From Marisa cornuarietis (taxonomy: Eukaryota > Mollusca > Gastropoda > Architaenioglossa > Ampullariidae): DNA of 64,000 nucleotides. The notes beneath the pieces were generated by a model that was not told where the DNA came from, made no database searches, and saw only the letters and a program-made list of their open reading frames with translations. The stretch is taken from assembly GCA_004794655.1 (NCBI GenBank), contig SMMW01000565.1, positions 2,994,001 through 3,058,000 of the forward strand. Direction: 5' to 3'. Positions 12,801-25,300 of the stretch are shown in pieces. Both the position numbers and the translations under genes were made by a program. Position 1 is the stretch's first letter. The number at the start of each line of letters is the position of its first letter.

Positions 12801-15800
12801 ACGACAGAGGCCCATCACAATCAATTTTGCTGACAAGAGTAGCCTGAAATCCGCCTCTCCACACAGCGGGTTTATTGATCATAGCGTTAGAATGGCCGCA
12901 AGGCCCCCGGACTGCAAGTGTATATCGTAGAGATAGCGGCTGCCAAGGGCAGACGACTGGAGGCAGACTCCCCTCATCCCCCATTCTCTCCACCCACCGC
13001 GTGTTATTGCACAAACATCTCGGACCGGGCGAGAAGAAACGCGAAGAGGTTTTCCTGCGTTGCCTCGGCGACAGAAGCTCTGCAAGTGCGCAAGTAAAGT
13101 CCACACTGCGTGATGTCCCAGTAGTAATTAACGTTTCTAGCCTGCGCTAATGGCCAGTAGTTATGATTAATAATTTGTAACTGTCGTCTCCCGTTTCCTC
13201 TGTTTATTCTTTTGCACGTTGTTTTCCTCCAAAGTTTTATTTGTCTTTTAAAACTTGAAGAAAACAAAAATGAAATTTTAAACATAAACAATGAGGACAA
13301 CAGCGCATGCGGGAATTAGTGGCACTGCTTTCGGTCACTCGTGTGGAGGTTTTCAGCGAGGTAGAAAGATAAATCGTCAAACTAGAAAGGACAGGCGCGT
13401 CTTGTGAGTGCGGTGTCTAGTGAACTCTTCACATTAACCGAGCAGCCCTGTAACTTCTAGAGACGTTTGTGCTGATGTAGTATGTTAAATGCTGCTTGTC
13501 ACCATTAAACCCACCTGCCCTGCGTGAGCTCCTCTGTATTAATTCTCTCTTACTGCCACCATACCATCCAGCTTTTTTTCTTTATCCTTTCTCCCCAAAA
13601 TTCATTTCTTTCTCTTTTCCCTCTCTCTCTCTCACACATTCTTGCGGCCGAAGCAAAAGTCGATTCACTGCCTCTAACGTATGCCGCGCAGTCATAAAAG
13701 CTGCCAGGCTGAGGTCTGCAGTTCCCATCTCATGAGATGAGAAATACATCTTGTTCCTCGCTGAATGTGAAATACATCAATGCCGATGGCTGGAAGAGTG
13801 ATGAGGAAGAGAGGAAAAAAAAAGAAATAATCAATTGTATCATAATTAGGAATTCCTGAGACGACGAATTGTAAAGATACCAGTGGAACACCTAGGAACT
13901 AATTATCTGACAGAAAATTTGTTACAAGAAAAAGATAACTATTACCTCAAGAGAAAAAGAAATGTTAAAACAATCTTTGCGTTAGTTTCAACACTCTTAA
14001 CAATGACTTGAGCAGTTTTCCATTACTTCCATGCAATCCGAGCACACGGCACTTGGAAGAAAGTAACATTTTCTCAGCCACAGAAAAGAAATACGCAGCC
14101 TGTGGTGTTGCCGTTGCCGTTGCCGTTTGACCCTTGTAGCGGTCGGTCCCGCCACAGCGTTCTTCGCGGTCGCTGGGCTGTTTTCCTATCAAGAGCAAAT
14201 TCTCGGTGGTGAGGCACACCGACACGAGACTATTTACCCCACAGTTCACGTACTCGACAGCAGGTGTCACCACTTTGGTTACGAATGACCCTCGCTAGTC
14301 AGTCGACTGGTAACGCACTTTCTTGCATTCCGACCGCCCCAACACTCGCCAGCTAAGGCCAGCGAACTAATATATTCCGATTTTCATGCCACTTTCGCCA
14401 TCACTCGACACAAAATAAATACCTTTCCACTAGTGAAACGCCACTAATATTTTTAAAATAATTTTAAGGCGTTCAAGACAAAAAAAAGTCCCCCTTTCCC
14501 CTTTACGGTCGAAGCTCATTAAAAGAGCTACATCACTCAAGATGTAATACAACCATCGAGATTATCGACTTGCACAATCGCACGAAACGACGGACCGCAC
14601 CTGCCATGCGAACGTTGGGGGGCCCACAGAAAAGACGGATTGCTTGTTCAAGTTCGATTTACCGCTGAGGGTAAACGCCAATAAATAAGTCAGCGATAAT
14701 GCACGTTTATTGCGGCCGCTGCACGTAGCCAGACCCACTCACCGCCGGCGGTGTGAGGACCCTTCAAAATTAAAATGCCCACCCCACCCCCGAGCTGGGC
14801 ACTTGGCCGCACGACGCACAGCAGCGTCATGTCAATCAACCCCCATACAGTCTCTTCTTTGCTGTCTTTAACTGGAGCAGACGGTGGCAGTGTCATAGCC
14901 AGACCCTGAAAGAGCAGCTCTAATAAGTCCCTCAATTAGCTGGGGGGGAGGAAGGCAATGGAGGCAGGACGGGGGGGGGGGCATGGATCGGCGGGATGCT
15001 GCTGGAAGGATCAGAACAGCGATGGAAGTGAAGAGCGGAGGCGCTGTCCGGTCAGTTCTGGCTTCAATCCTTCCCACAATTCCCCCCAAAGGCCAATCCG
15101 AAAGTAAAAAACACGTGCTGCAGAATTGTAAGCGATGGGGTTAAAGGCTAAAGGAATAGCGGTTTATCTCTGTTCCAAACAAACAGATCAGGAAAAGGAG
15201 GGTGAAGAAGAAGTAAGTCGTATTTCATCCGGGAGAGAGCTGGTGTTTCTTTTAGCTTGTCATACGCGAGAAAACAACCTTTTGGATTCCTTTCGCCAAA
15301 CACTTTTATGCTCTCAATTTTGTGTTTGTAAACAAAGTGCGAAGGCAGTAAAGTTCGAGTGGATGAGTTCTGGCCCCCGGAACCCCTGGGAGTGTAAAGA
15401 TGAGAGAAATTTGATTTGCTCCGCGTCGATCTCGCAAGACCACCTTAATGCCGTCAATCTTCCCCCCCCCCCCGAAACTCGCGCTGGGGGAGAAATTAGG
15501 ATTATTCAGTGCGAAGAGGAATAGGAGGTGATAGAGAGAAAACATTCTTGAGTGACTTGGCACAAAACAGAACAAGCACAAGAAGTAAAAATGCACGAGA
15601 GAGAAAAATCCCTGATCAACAGTCGGCGAAAGAGAACCACTCCCTGGAACTGTCAAGCGACGAGAAGCCGCCACTCTGCTGAGAGTAAGAAACACTCCTT
15701 AACAATTGTCAGGCGACGAAAAACGAGTTTCGGTTGGACTCTATGCGCGAAAGAACAAAAAAAAAAAAACGGGGAGCTTAACGCTTTTCCCTGCTCTTCT

Positions 15801-17246
15801 TCCCACCTTCCTCCTCCCGCACCGACTTAATGCTACCCTATTCCTACCACCACTACCACCTATACACTATCAATGGTACATACGTTACACCAGCGGGAAT
15901 ACACTTTCACCTTGGGAAGCTAATGGGAAAAACAAAACGACCGGACCAACTGCTTTTAAAAAATTTACATCTTGAAACAATAACTTTAACTGTTATTCGC
16001 TATTATCTCTCCATGCCGAGAATATCAATAATTCGACCGTGGCATGCGTGAGGTAGGGAAAGTGGTTTGTGAGGTTTGAGATGGTTAACAAAAGCGGGGG
16101 GTGCCAGGGTGTCTGTGTATTCTTTGCAGGCACTGCTGTGACTTAGCCATGCCCTTTCATCCTCATATCCACATTGATTACTTCTATCATCAGGATGGAA
16201 ACGTGGGGAAACGACTGTTGAGATGTTTGAAGTTATGAACGCTGGCCCGACGAGAAAGAAAAAAAAACAGTAAAAGTTAAAACAGCTGTCACGCCTAGCC
16301 CAACACCATACAGCTTCTGAACTACCCGCTGATGCGACTACCACTCCCCTCGGGCCTCCACCCAATACTCCCCTGGAATCAATCCATTTACAGCTCGCTA
16401 CGGTAGCCCCGCCCTCTACTTTCTCCTACCCCCACCCAGCCCCCCCAGGACACCGCTGCTATGTTTATTTCCCTCGGGCACTACGGCTCAGACCCCCACA
16501 GACTTCGTCAATATAACCAAGGCCAATTGATTCAATCTGTCAAAAAGGAAAAACGGCGACAAATGGTTTAGAAAAATGTAAAATGGCGTCACAAATCTAA
16601 AACTGTTTAAGTCGTTGGCCCTGTCAAAAAACGTTCAGCAAACAGCGAAAACTTGAAAAGGACAAGTATCTTGCAGGCAAAAAAGCCTCTTTTAATACAA
16701 TGATCCACAGGTGGTGGTGTGCACATTTGCTTTCAAAGTAAAACCATTAACATTGAATTTGCATGTGACCTGTTACATACCAGCATGCCCCCCCCCCCAC
16801 ATCCACCCTGGTCAGCGATACTCCCGGACCTCTCGGTTCCGTCATGTTCTATAACCCCATGCTCTGAATCGTCCACCAATTTCACCACCAGTAGCATCAA
16901 CTACCACCACCGATTCGTTCTCTCGCTCTCTTACACACGCGCGCGAAAGAACGTGATCGCGCGTAAGTCTCTTGCTGCTAGCCATATCTCTCCTCACAGC
17001 TTTGTTTGTCACCACCACCACCACCACCACCCCCCCCCAAAAAAAAAGGAAAGAAAAAACTGTGGGAGGGAGTTTGTGAGTATAACATATGCCAAGTAAT
17101 GTGAGCCCACACAATTTACAAGAGCGTGCAGAATGACAAAGTAAATCGCAGGGGAAGGAAAATTACTGATCTGTGCCTGTCAATGGAAACGCAAATGCCT
17201 TTTCACTTACATGAACAATTTTCGTCCGCCTGAATCAGACAAACAG
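9803..17246. other. Non-coding stretch without recognisable genes
   Basis: I find no supported exon. It contains oligo-C/oligo-A junctions near 11,556-11,582 and 12,216-12,233, an (AAT)n run at about 12,352-12,371 and a GTTGCC hexamer repeat at 14,107-14,127. There is a G10 run near 14,972, C-runs at about 15,464 and 16,788, and an (ACC)n-C9-A9 run at 17,010-17,048. CpG is common. Several blocks of unusually mixed-complexity sequence could be conserved enhancers, but conservation cannot be tested here. Confidence 0.55.
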
Positions 17247-17353
17247 GCAGCTGCAAAATACAGAGCTTGAAGTCGCAGTTGGCTAAAATACAAAGCCTTT
17301 AGAAGCAGCTGCTTAAAATACAGAGCTTTAAGCTGTAGCTGGAAAATAAAATA
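17247..17353. repeat. Short tandem repeat, about 30-bp unit, roughly 3.5 copies
   Basis: Successive units begin GCAGCTGC / GCAGTTGGC / GCAGCTGCTT / GTAGCTGG, and each continues with AAAATACA(G/A)AGC(T)TT. The starts are near 17,247, 17,275, 17,305 and 17,335. The units differ by a few substitutions and indels, so the array is old or degenerate. Confidence 0.75.
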
Positions 17354-17615
17354 TACAAATATTTCAGACTATAAGCATACCATAACACGACAAGACATTA
17401 GTTTCCTTGAAATCTAATCAACATGTGAAAACTGTGAACAAAATGTTCTGTTTTGTTAATGTTATGCGGAATACCAAATATGTAATACACACTGGAATAA
17501 ATAAAAATATATGCCAACGTGCCAGCCAGCGATTGCATAATCTGACAAGGGTCGGGGAACCAGTAGGCACGTCTATTAGCAGGACTACGGTACTTGGCGA
17601 TGCCAACACACTCCT

Positions 17616-17882
17616 GGGGCCAGTTGCACAACACATTTCTAATTTTAAACACTTTTAGGCCTTAAATCTTTTTAGATAATCAGTTTAAAGTGAACACCAC
17701 AATTTTACAATTTTTAAAACTAAAACTGATTTAAGTAAATTAAAGTTGTTTATGTCTAACTTTCCGTCCTGTCAGTATAATTTTTTTTAATGTTCCTGTG
17801 CAATGCATCTAACTGGCAGAGAAGAGATTTTGCTTCTTTAGAACAGTTTTAAGGCTTAGAAACATGTTGTGCAACTGGCCCC
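17616..17882. mobile_element. MITE-like element with near-perfect terminal inverted repeats
   Basis: The left end GGGGCCAGTTGCACAACA and the right end TGTTGTGCAACTGGCCCC are exact reverse complements. The similarity continues inwards for some 15-25 more bases (TTTCTAA... and a TTAAGGCTTAGAAA counterpart). The element is about 267 bp, AT-rich inside and has no coding capacity, as expected of a non-autonomous DNA transposon. I could not identify an unambiguous target-site duplication, so the superfamily is left open. Confidence 0.8.
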
Positions 17883-20800
17883 TGTACTACTACTACCAGG
17901 GCACTCGCCGCTTTTATGCTAGACGTCTGCAACGCGAAGAGGGGAATGCCATAAGACGCGAGGTCCTTGGCCTAACAAGGGAGGGCTGAACACTCTCCAG
18001 CGGCCGGGAGGGGTGGGGTGGCACAAGTACACAAACTTAATCACAGACCCTTCACAATTCGTGAGATTGGCGTACTGCTCTCTGCCGGCACCCAGGTAAA
18101 TAAAGGTCAAAATGAAAGCTGGCGGAATTGACAGCATTACACAAGCCGCGCCTCATAACCCTATGGGACAACGGGGAAGGACCACCGCCGGTCTCGGGAG
18201 GAAAGTAACTCTTCTCCAATCCACTTCATAGAACACCTGCTTGCTGTAGGCTACCGTAGTAACATATATGCTGTTATAATCTTCAGAAGGGGGGTGGGTT
18301 ACCTGTCAGATGTACGTTATTAACGGTGAGGAAAGCGCTAGCATATTAGCATGCTCTCCTTGGAGCAAGGACAATTTTAGGAATAGCGTGAAGGGATGAA
18401 AGGGAGGAGGGAAAGTGAGTGAAGGAGGAAGCGCTAGAGGACAAGCTCTCTCGGAACAGTTCTGTCTACAGACGCTTTCACCCTTCTGGGTACAACTACC
18501 GTCTTGATCATGCAGTGACGGTCTGTAGACCAGACAAAGCTCTCTCAAGCTTTCTGCGCCAGTCACAAGGAAATTGTAAGCAGGACTCACAATGCCAACG
18601 AACACGACACAGTGGTCATTTGTTGCAGTCAGCATTCTCGATTCAACGATCCAAAACTTCGTCAGAACCAGGCGACAAGCTGAAAGGTTACAGATCTCTT
18701 TACACCAGAAGGTGATAGTTGTGAAGTCAGTGTGAGTCGTTGCCCTGGGGCAACACGGGGAGGACAGGGCTCACCCAAAATTGTCTTTCTCTCGAAGTTA
18801 TAAAGCGGTGTTTAGACCCAGCAGATGTTGTTTTACCCCTGAAGCTGTAGTTATTGAGATGACAAAGATGCCCTGTGTTTCTTTAAACATGAAGTTGTGT
18901 TCGCGGAATCTGGGCACTGCATTTTAACTACAAAAACAAGACGCTTTTACTTGAGTTCCCGATTTCGCCCTGAGGAAACGCTTAATCTCGCTTCATAACT
19001 ATGGCCCCAGGAAATGCGCTGTAGACCGTCCTTCCCCATCCCCAACCCTTAGACTAGAGCATCAACGAAGCTCGTTAAACTCTCGACGCCAAAAAACTCG
19101 GAAGACCCAGCCGACACAGGATGACGTTACCACAGTCAACAGTTCCGCCTACCGCCATGGTAACCGCTAAGGCTCCATGCAAAATTTCTTACATACCACG
19201 TCCAGCGGTATGGCTGAAGGGCAGCTTTGGACCCTAAAAAGGTGATCTTTCACATCGTTTTTTCTTCTCGCAGCCCGGAAAATGGAATAGTCATGTTAAA
19301 TAAAATACGCGTTAAAATTTTTCGTGGCAGTAGTTCTCACACCCACGCTCACACACCACTTTATAACATAAATTTAACTTATAGAAAAAAGGAGACTTTC
19401 ATATTTTCAGTACTTGCATACCCTGGTCAGGTATGTTTGTCTGCCCTCACCAGCCCTTCATCTATATATATATATATAGCCACGTCACTAATAAAATATG
19501 CAAGACATTCGGGACACTGGAACGGCCAAGGCCATGACGAGGTGGCACGTAGCCCTAAACTGAGATCCGAGTTCAACAGCTTTGCCATCCATCATCGCCC
19601 TGACTGATTGCGCTCGCTCGCTCGTTTGTGCTGTGAGCGAAACAAGGTTCGAGCACTACCCGGTGCAATGCAGGAATCTGGCCCTCAAAGCCGCCTGCAC
19701 ATGCCCCCATACCCTCGTGCTTTATCTCCCTTAACACTCACGCTCCCGGGGCCTCGGGCGGTCGCCCGCACTTTAATCCCGTTCACGCGCGTGCGCCGAA
19801 AACTTTGACCGGGCCTACAACCCACCGAGGACGCCGTGACGAAGTGCTGCTAACATCACCTTTGTCACTCATACTGCTTACTTACACATGTACCTCTTTA
19901 CTTTCTTTTTTTCATTCAGAATCGCAGTCTGCATGAACAAAATTTGAAAAAAAAACTTCCATCGATCTCTTCAGTAACGTGTCTTTGTAACGACTTCAAC
20001 CCAGATGGGCCTGCCTTCCCCCCAGCGCGCACAAGCTTCCTTCGCCCTTCTTTTGCAGTCAAAAGATTTATCTCGACCAATGATCTGCTTTCGAGGCTAA
20101 TGGCATGTGTGTGAAACAGCTTTAGCCGCCGAGCGGTCGGCAATGAAGTGGTGCAAGCAGCGGCCCTGCTGTAGTCACAAAACATCACCCACGAACGACT
20201 GCGTACAACACAGACGCCTCGCAACGGCCCCCGTTATAGCTGAAAGGAAAAGCTCACGCAGGGGAAAAACAAAGCAAACAAAACAAAAACAATCGTCGCC
20301 AAATTAGTGTGTCCTCCCTCCATCCTTACCAATCGCTGATGATCTGAAATCCCGACGTTCATTCAACAGTCTTAGCGAGATCGAGAGTTTGTGTCTGTAG
20401 CGAGATCGCGCGGGACGATTCCTTCTTGTGCGACTAAAGCCAGCAGCCCGCACCCCCCCCCACCACCACCACCCCAACTTTGCGCTCCCGCGTCGATGAG
20501 ACTCGGGCCGCGACTAACGAACTTCGCTTTATCAAAGGCGCTCCAGTCGAAACTTATAATAAATCAACACTCTTTTTCGTCTGAACGTGTTTGTATTTTT
20601 TTTTAAGCACCCTTCCTGACAGCATCGCTGACATCGCGACGAAGAAGCACAGATGAGAGACATCAGAAGATTCGCTAAATGTTTCATCAGCTCACAAAGC
20701 GCCGAGTTGTTTGGTGGGAGTAATGTATCACTTCCCAGGAGCCACGCTTGATGGGAGGAGAAGGAAGGTGGGCTATGGGGCTTGGAGGGGTGAGGGCACC

Positions 20801-21589
20801 AATCTCCTGCGCAGCCAGCTAGGCTGTCCCCCCCCCACACACACACACACCTCTATGGCGCGCTCTTTCTCCCTTGAACGTGCTCACCGCTTACAAGCGA
20901 AATTAGACCTGTTATCGGCGGAGGTAGGCAAGAGAAGGGGGCGCCAGACCGAGCCTTCAATCAGCCTGCCTTTGATCTACGATGCATATAAAATACAAGC
21001 AAAACAAGTAAAGGTGTCTTCGGGGTTTTTTTTTCGGGGATTGGAGGGGGAGGGGATGAAGAAAGTGTAGTTCAAGTCAGGTCATATGTGAAGATTTATG
21101 CGTCCTTCTCTCATGAAAGATTCTCAACAATCTCAGAACGACAGAGATCGCTCCCCACGCTCCCACGCGGTTCACATCTGATGATGATGACGATGAAAGG
21201 CCGTTTTTACAGTAATATACCAGCTCGAAACATAAATACAACATTTTCCACAGCACCATGAAGGCATCAACCATCCAAAAATGTTCTTTAATTTGAACAA
21301 GTCTTATATTTCTGTCATTAAAAGGTTTGAAAACTGACAAGCCACGAGAGACTAGCAAATGATCGTAACACTAAGATTATTTAGAGTTGAGTTTCTTTCT
21401 GTCATCTTATACGAATTTACGCCTCTGCATTTATAGCCCTCCTCGACCCTCCTCAATCTAATATATGCCTTTCATATCACAAACCTTCCTTGTCACACTC
21501 CCGTTCTCGGCTTCTAAGGTTGGGACAGCGAGCAGACGACAGCTTTGGTCTGGCCGTTAAACAAATGAACCGACAGGCCAGCGCGCCGT
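17883..21589. other. Non-coding stretch without recognisable genes
   Basis: No supported exons. Notable contents are a (TA)n run at about 19,463-19,479, a C-rich plus (CCA)n run near 20,451-20,476 and a C8(AC)n run at about 20,827-20,851. CpG is frequent. Confidence 0.55.
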
Positions 21590-21640
21590 CTAGCAACTGA
21601 CGCATGCGTGAGCAGCCCAGGCGCCATCTTGCTACAGAAG
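21590..21640 (-). promoter_or_regulatory. YY1/NRF1-like motif cluster (possible minus-strand core promoter)
   Basis: On the minus strand, CAAGATGGCGCC (plus strand GGCGCCATCTTG, about 21,621-21,632) matches the YY1 consensus that typically sits just downstream of metazoan start sites. Within 35 bases are a GCATGCG palindrome resembling an NRF1 half-site and GTTGCTAG resembling an X-box half-site. The frame that starts at this ATG stops after about 36 codons without a family match, so no gene is called. Confidence 0.35.
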
Positions 21641-22224
21641 GCAGTCAAGTGTACAGGCTGCCAGCTAGTCCACTGATGAACTCTAGACCTTCCAGCAGAT
21701 TCGAGAACCGCATCTCATTCGAGCTGGAAAAAAGGTCTTCTCAAAACTTGCTGATGTCAGGATGTTGATAAAACCTTTTCTTTAAAAAAAAAAAAAGTAA
21801 AAGCCACAGCTTCTACTGAATGACCTGCTTTGTACCCTTCCACTTCGATGTTTATAAATTTAACAGTTTCAATTATACTAAGTGGAGTGTCTTCCGCCTC
21901 CTTGTGCAAACAACAGACAACGTGGGTAAATATTTTACCTAACAATGACCAAAGCAAACTAATGGATTTCGGCAAAATCGCTTTTGCTGCTGAGAAATGT
22001 GCTACATATATCTGTTTATTATTACACGACCGAATAAATAAAACATCAGACTGTGCAGCTTCAAGTCATGATAAAAAGCATGAATAATCTAATCGGGAAA
22101 GATAACAAGCGTCCACTCTAAAATACTTCAGTTGATTCTTCTCTCTGCAATACATCATTTGATTTAGCAGCTGCTTTCCAATTTTCCCTCTGCCCTTTCC
22201 ATTAAAAAAAAAACAAACGAGAAT

Positions 22225-22320
22225 CAGTTGTCCTGGGTTCAGATGCCATCCAAGGTAGGATATGGCACCTATTTAGGAGGCCAGCTGTTTTGCCTTGATG
22301 TAAGCTTAGTTGCTAGCTCC
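22225..22320 (+). mobile_element. Possible decayed tRNA-derived SINE fragment
   Basis: GGGTTCAGATGCCATCC resembles a Pol III B box. Only the B-box portion is recognisable and it is followed by a (CA)n run. Weak call. Confidence 0.2.
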
Positions 22321-25300
22321 CAACACACACACACACACATGCTCTGTACAAACAAAAAGCGTTATTTATAATTTTTAACCTTTAGACCAGGAAATACTAT
22401 ATTCTCATCTTCTTTAAAAAATATATAAAAAAACTGTTTATCTATCATTAGTTTAACACAGAAATGTTTTCATGTTTTATATACTCTTCATTTACATTTA
22501 GATGCTGTTTCTGGAAGATATACAGAATTCATGTAAAGTATAGGGCACGTGCAATGTTGCTAAATGGAATTAGTTCGCTCAGCTAAAATAATCCGTCTTA
22601 AGAGTCTCCCTGTATAATCTGCTGCTCCTACTCACCCACCCACCGTCTCAGCCTTGCTCCACGCAGCATACGAATGAAAGAGGGGAGGGTGAAGCGTGAC
22701 TGACAAACGCTGTCGCCAGAAGACCACGAGCGAATATCCTTTTGGTTTTTAATTTGCTACCGCACAGCAACAAGAATTATGAAAAAAAACTACCGTTCTT
22801 CCCTCCCGGGGACCGACACACTCTTCAAGCTGTCCGACTGTTTGAACAACATGGGGCTGCGGGAATGCACGCAGCCGGCAAGATAACGTATTAAATCCAA
22901 ATAATAATGGGGCAATCACTCGACACGGGGAATAACAAATGACGCTACAAACACCGAGAAAAGCCAAAGACGGAGCCGTTGTTAGACAAAGCATGTTAGT
23001 AGAATAGCAATAAATGAATACTTCCAATCCTGTCTTGAAAATTAATGTTAGCAGCGTTACTATCAAAGATCACTGCAGATCTTGACAGAATGTTTGTAGC
23101 ATAGCTATAAAAGAGTACTTTCCTGTCTTGACAGAGAATCCCTCCAACATTTCAAATATATACATATATATATGACATGAGCAGAGTATTGACAAACCAG
23201 AGAGGGAGCTGGGAGAGAAAGAAAAATAAATGCACATGTAAATTTGCATCATCAATGCTAAAAACTAAACTACTTGAAACAGTTTATTCCTAGAGCTAAA
23301 ATTTCCATAATACAATAAATTATTCATGAACCACATCAATATCCTTGCTAACCAGTTAGCAAAATACCTGGTGTGCCGATGTCACTATTCAATGACACTA
23401 ACAATACATCTGCTTGCAACAGATGTCATCAAAAGCTGAAACATCCATCACATGCAGATTTCTTTTTTTTTTTTACAATTTTCAATTTAGGTTCAGTCTC
23501 CAACAAAGCTCTATACACCAGACCCCATGCTGCATGAAGCCATCCTAAGCACATATGTACGTTCATTCCAGGCGACACAATGGTTAAGCATTTGGCAAGA
23601 AGATAATGTGGTTTGCAGATTACTGGTTTAGTTCTTGTCATCAAAAGATAATTACCTCTCTACCTACACGAAGGGCTTACTCCCTATTATGTGGCCTCAG
23701 TTGATAATTCGGAATAAAAGCCAAAGAACTAATCAGAATTCAATTTTCTAGCTGTATTGATTATATGATAGTTACAGCAATTTCAGAACCATAATTAATA
23801 AGCCGACACTTATGGCAGAAGCAATATGCTGTTAATTCTTGCAAGACATGTGACACCATATATATATATATATTTTTAAAAAAACTCTTCAGTTACACCA
23901 TGAAGCTATATATGATTCTTAATTGTCTGCTGCAAATATGAATCATACAGCCAACAGATCACATTACATCCAGCTGTCGTCTTCAGTTCCTACTGTTTCT
24001 ACTATTTCACACTTAGTGAGCATTGCATCAAACATGTTATGACAATTATCACATATGCAGGGTACTACCAGACACAATTCCAAGGTTACCAACAAACTGT
24101 AGCAGTATATTGGTAATCCATATGCTGGCACAAATCCTCAGAGTATCAAATGCTCACAGAAAATATGCCCACTGATCAAAGCATTTGATGCCTTCCTGTT
24201 ACTTTCCCCAGAACCAATTTAAGTGTATTTAAAAGGCTTTGAATGACAAGCCACGCTTCCACCCAACAATTTTTCCCCTAAGACAGTACGGCATGCACTT
24301 GAACCATCCTTTACACAGGGCTATAATATGGAATATCTAGCACTGGCTTTTACCTCCCTAACTCAAATGGTCTTAACAGAACATGAATTTTAAACCACTA
24401 GTTTTCTTCTACATAATATATCAAAAGTAAAAAGTCTGCAGATTATAGAAAAATGAACATCTGACCCATTGAAACTCTGAATTCCACAGCATTTAATGCG
24501 GACTGGCAGCTAATGAGAACTGGAAAAGCAATTCTGAAATCTGCATACTTTTTGCTACTAATGATGACAATAATCAGCATCATCACCACACTTTAGCTGC
24601 CACTTTCAGGCCCTAAAAAACAGTGGCAGGTTTAGAAATTTTACTAGCAGTATACACACACAAAAACAGATACACACTATCTCCCTACCAGCAGGGATAC
24701 CCATAACTCACTAGGGGGGAAAAAACTATACACTTATCCCTTCCAACACTTAAAAAAATGAACAAAAACATTGCCAGCATGCCAAGTAAAGAACATTGAG
24801 AAGGCAACAAAATACAGTATGTTTTAAGTACAGCTGCCATTAAAAGAAAACATGCACAACTGCCAACTGCACAACGCAACAGCTACAAATCAAATATTTT
24901 AAGCTGTTTTAAAAGCTCTTTATGATCACTAGGATGCATTTCTTCTTCCTGCAATTTTCCTCGGGCAGCCAGAAATATCTGCGCATGACAAAAAAGTAGC
25001 TAAAGGGATAGAAAAAAGGCTATTCAAACAGAAGGAAACAGGAAACTTTAAGAGAGTTATTTCTGTTGAACATGAAGACTAATGTGGTGAAGTTTACTCT
25101 TTTTTTCTATTAATTAGCTAACATGTGCTTGGCAGGTTAGCTTCATATGCACACAACATGAACATTTGGAATTCATCCTGTTTTCTTTGCCAGGTGAAAA
25201 AAAATGCAACAAGAAAACGAGGCAGGACGATGATGCATTACAATACAGCCCATTTACTGATAGAAATTATAAATTTCAATTTTTCATAGCCACACAAAGC

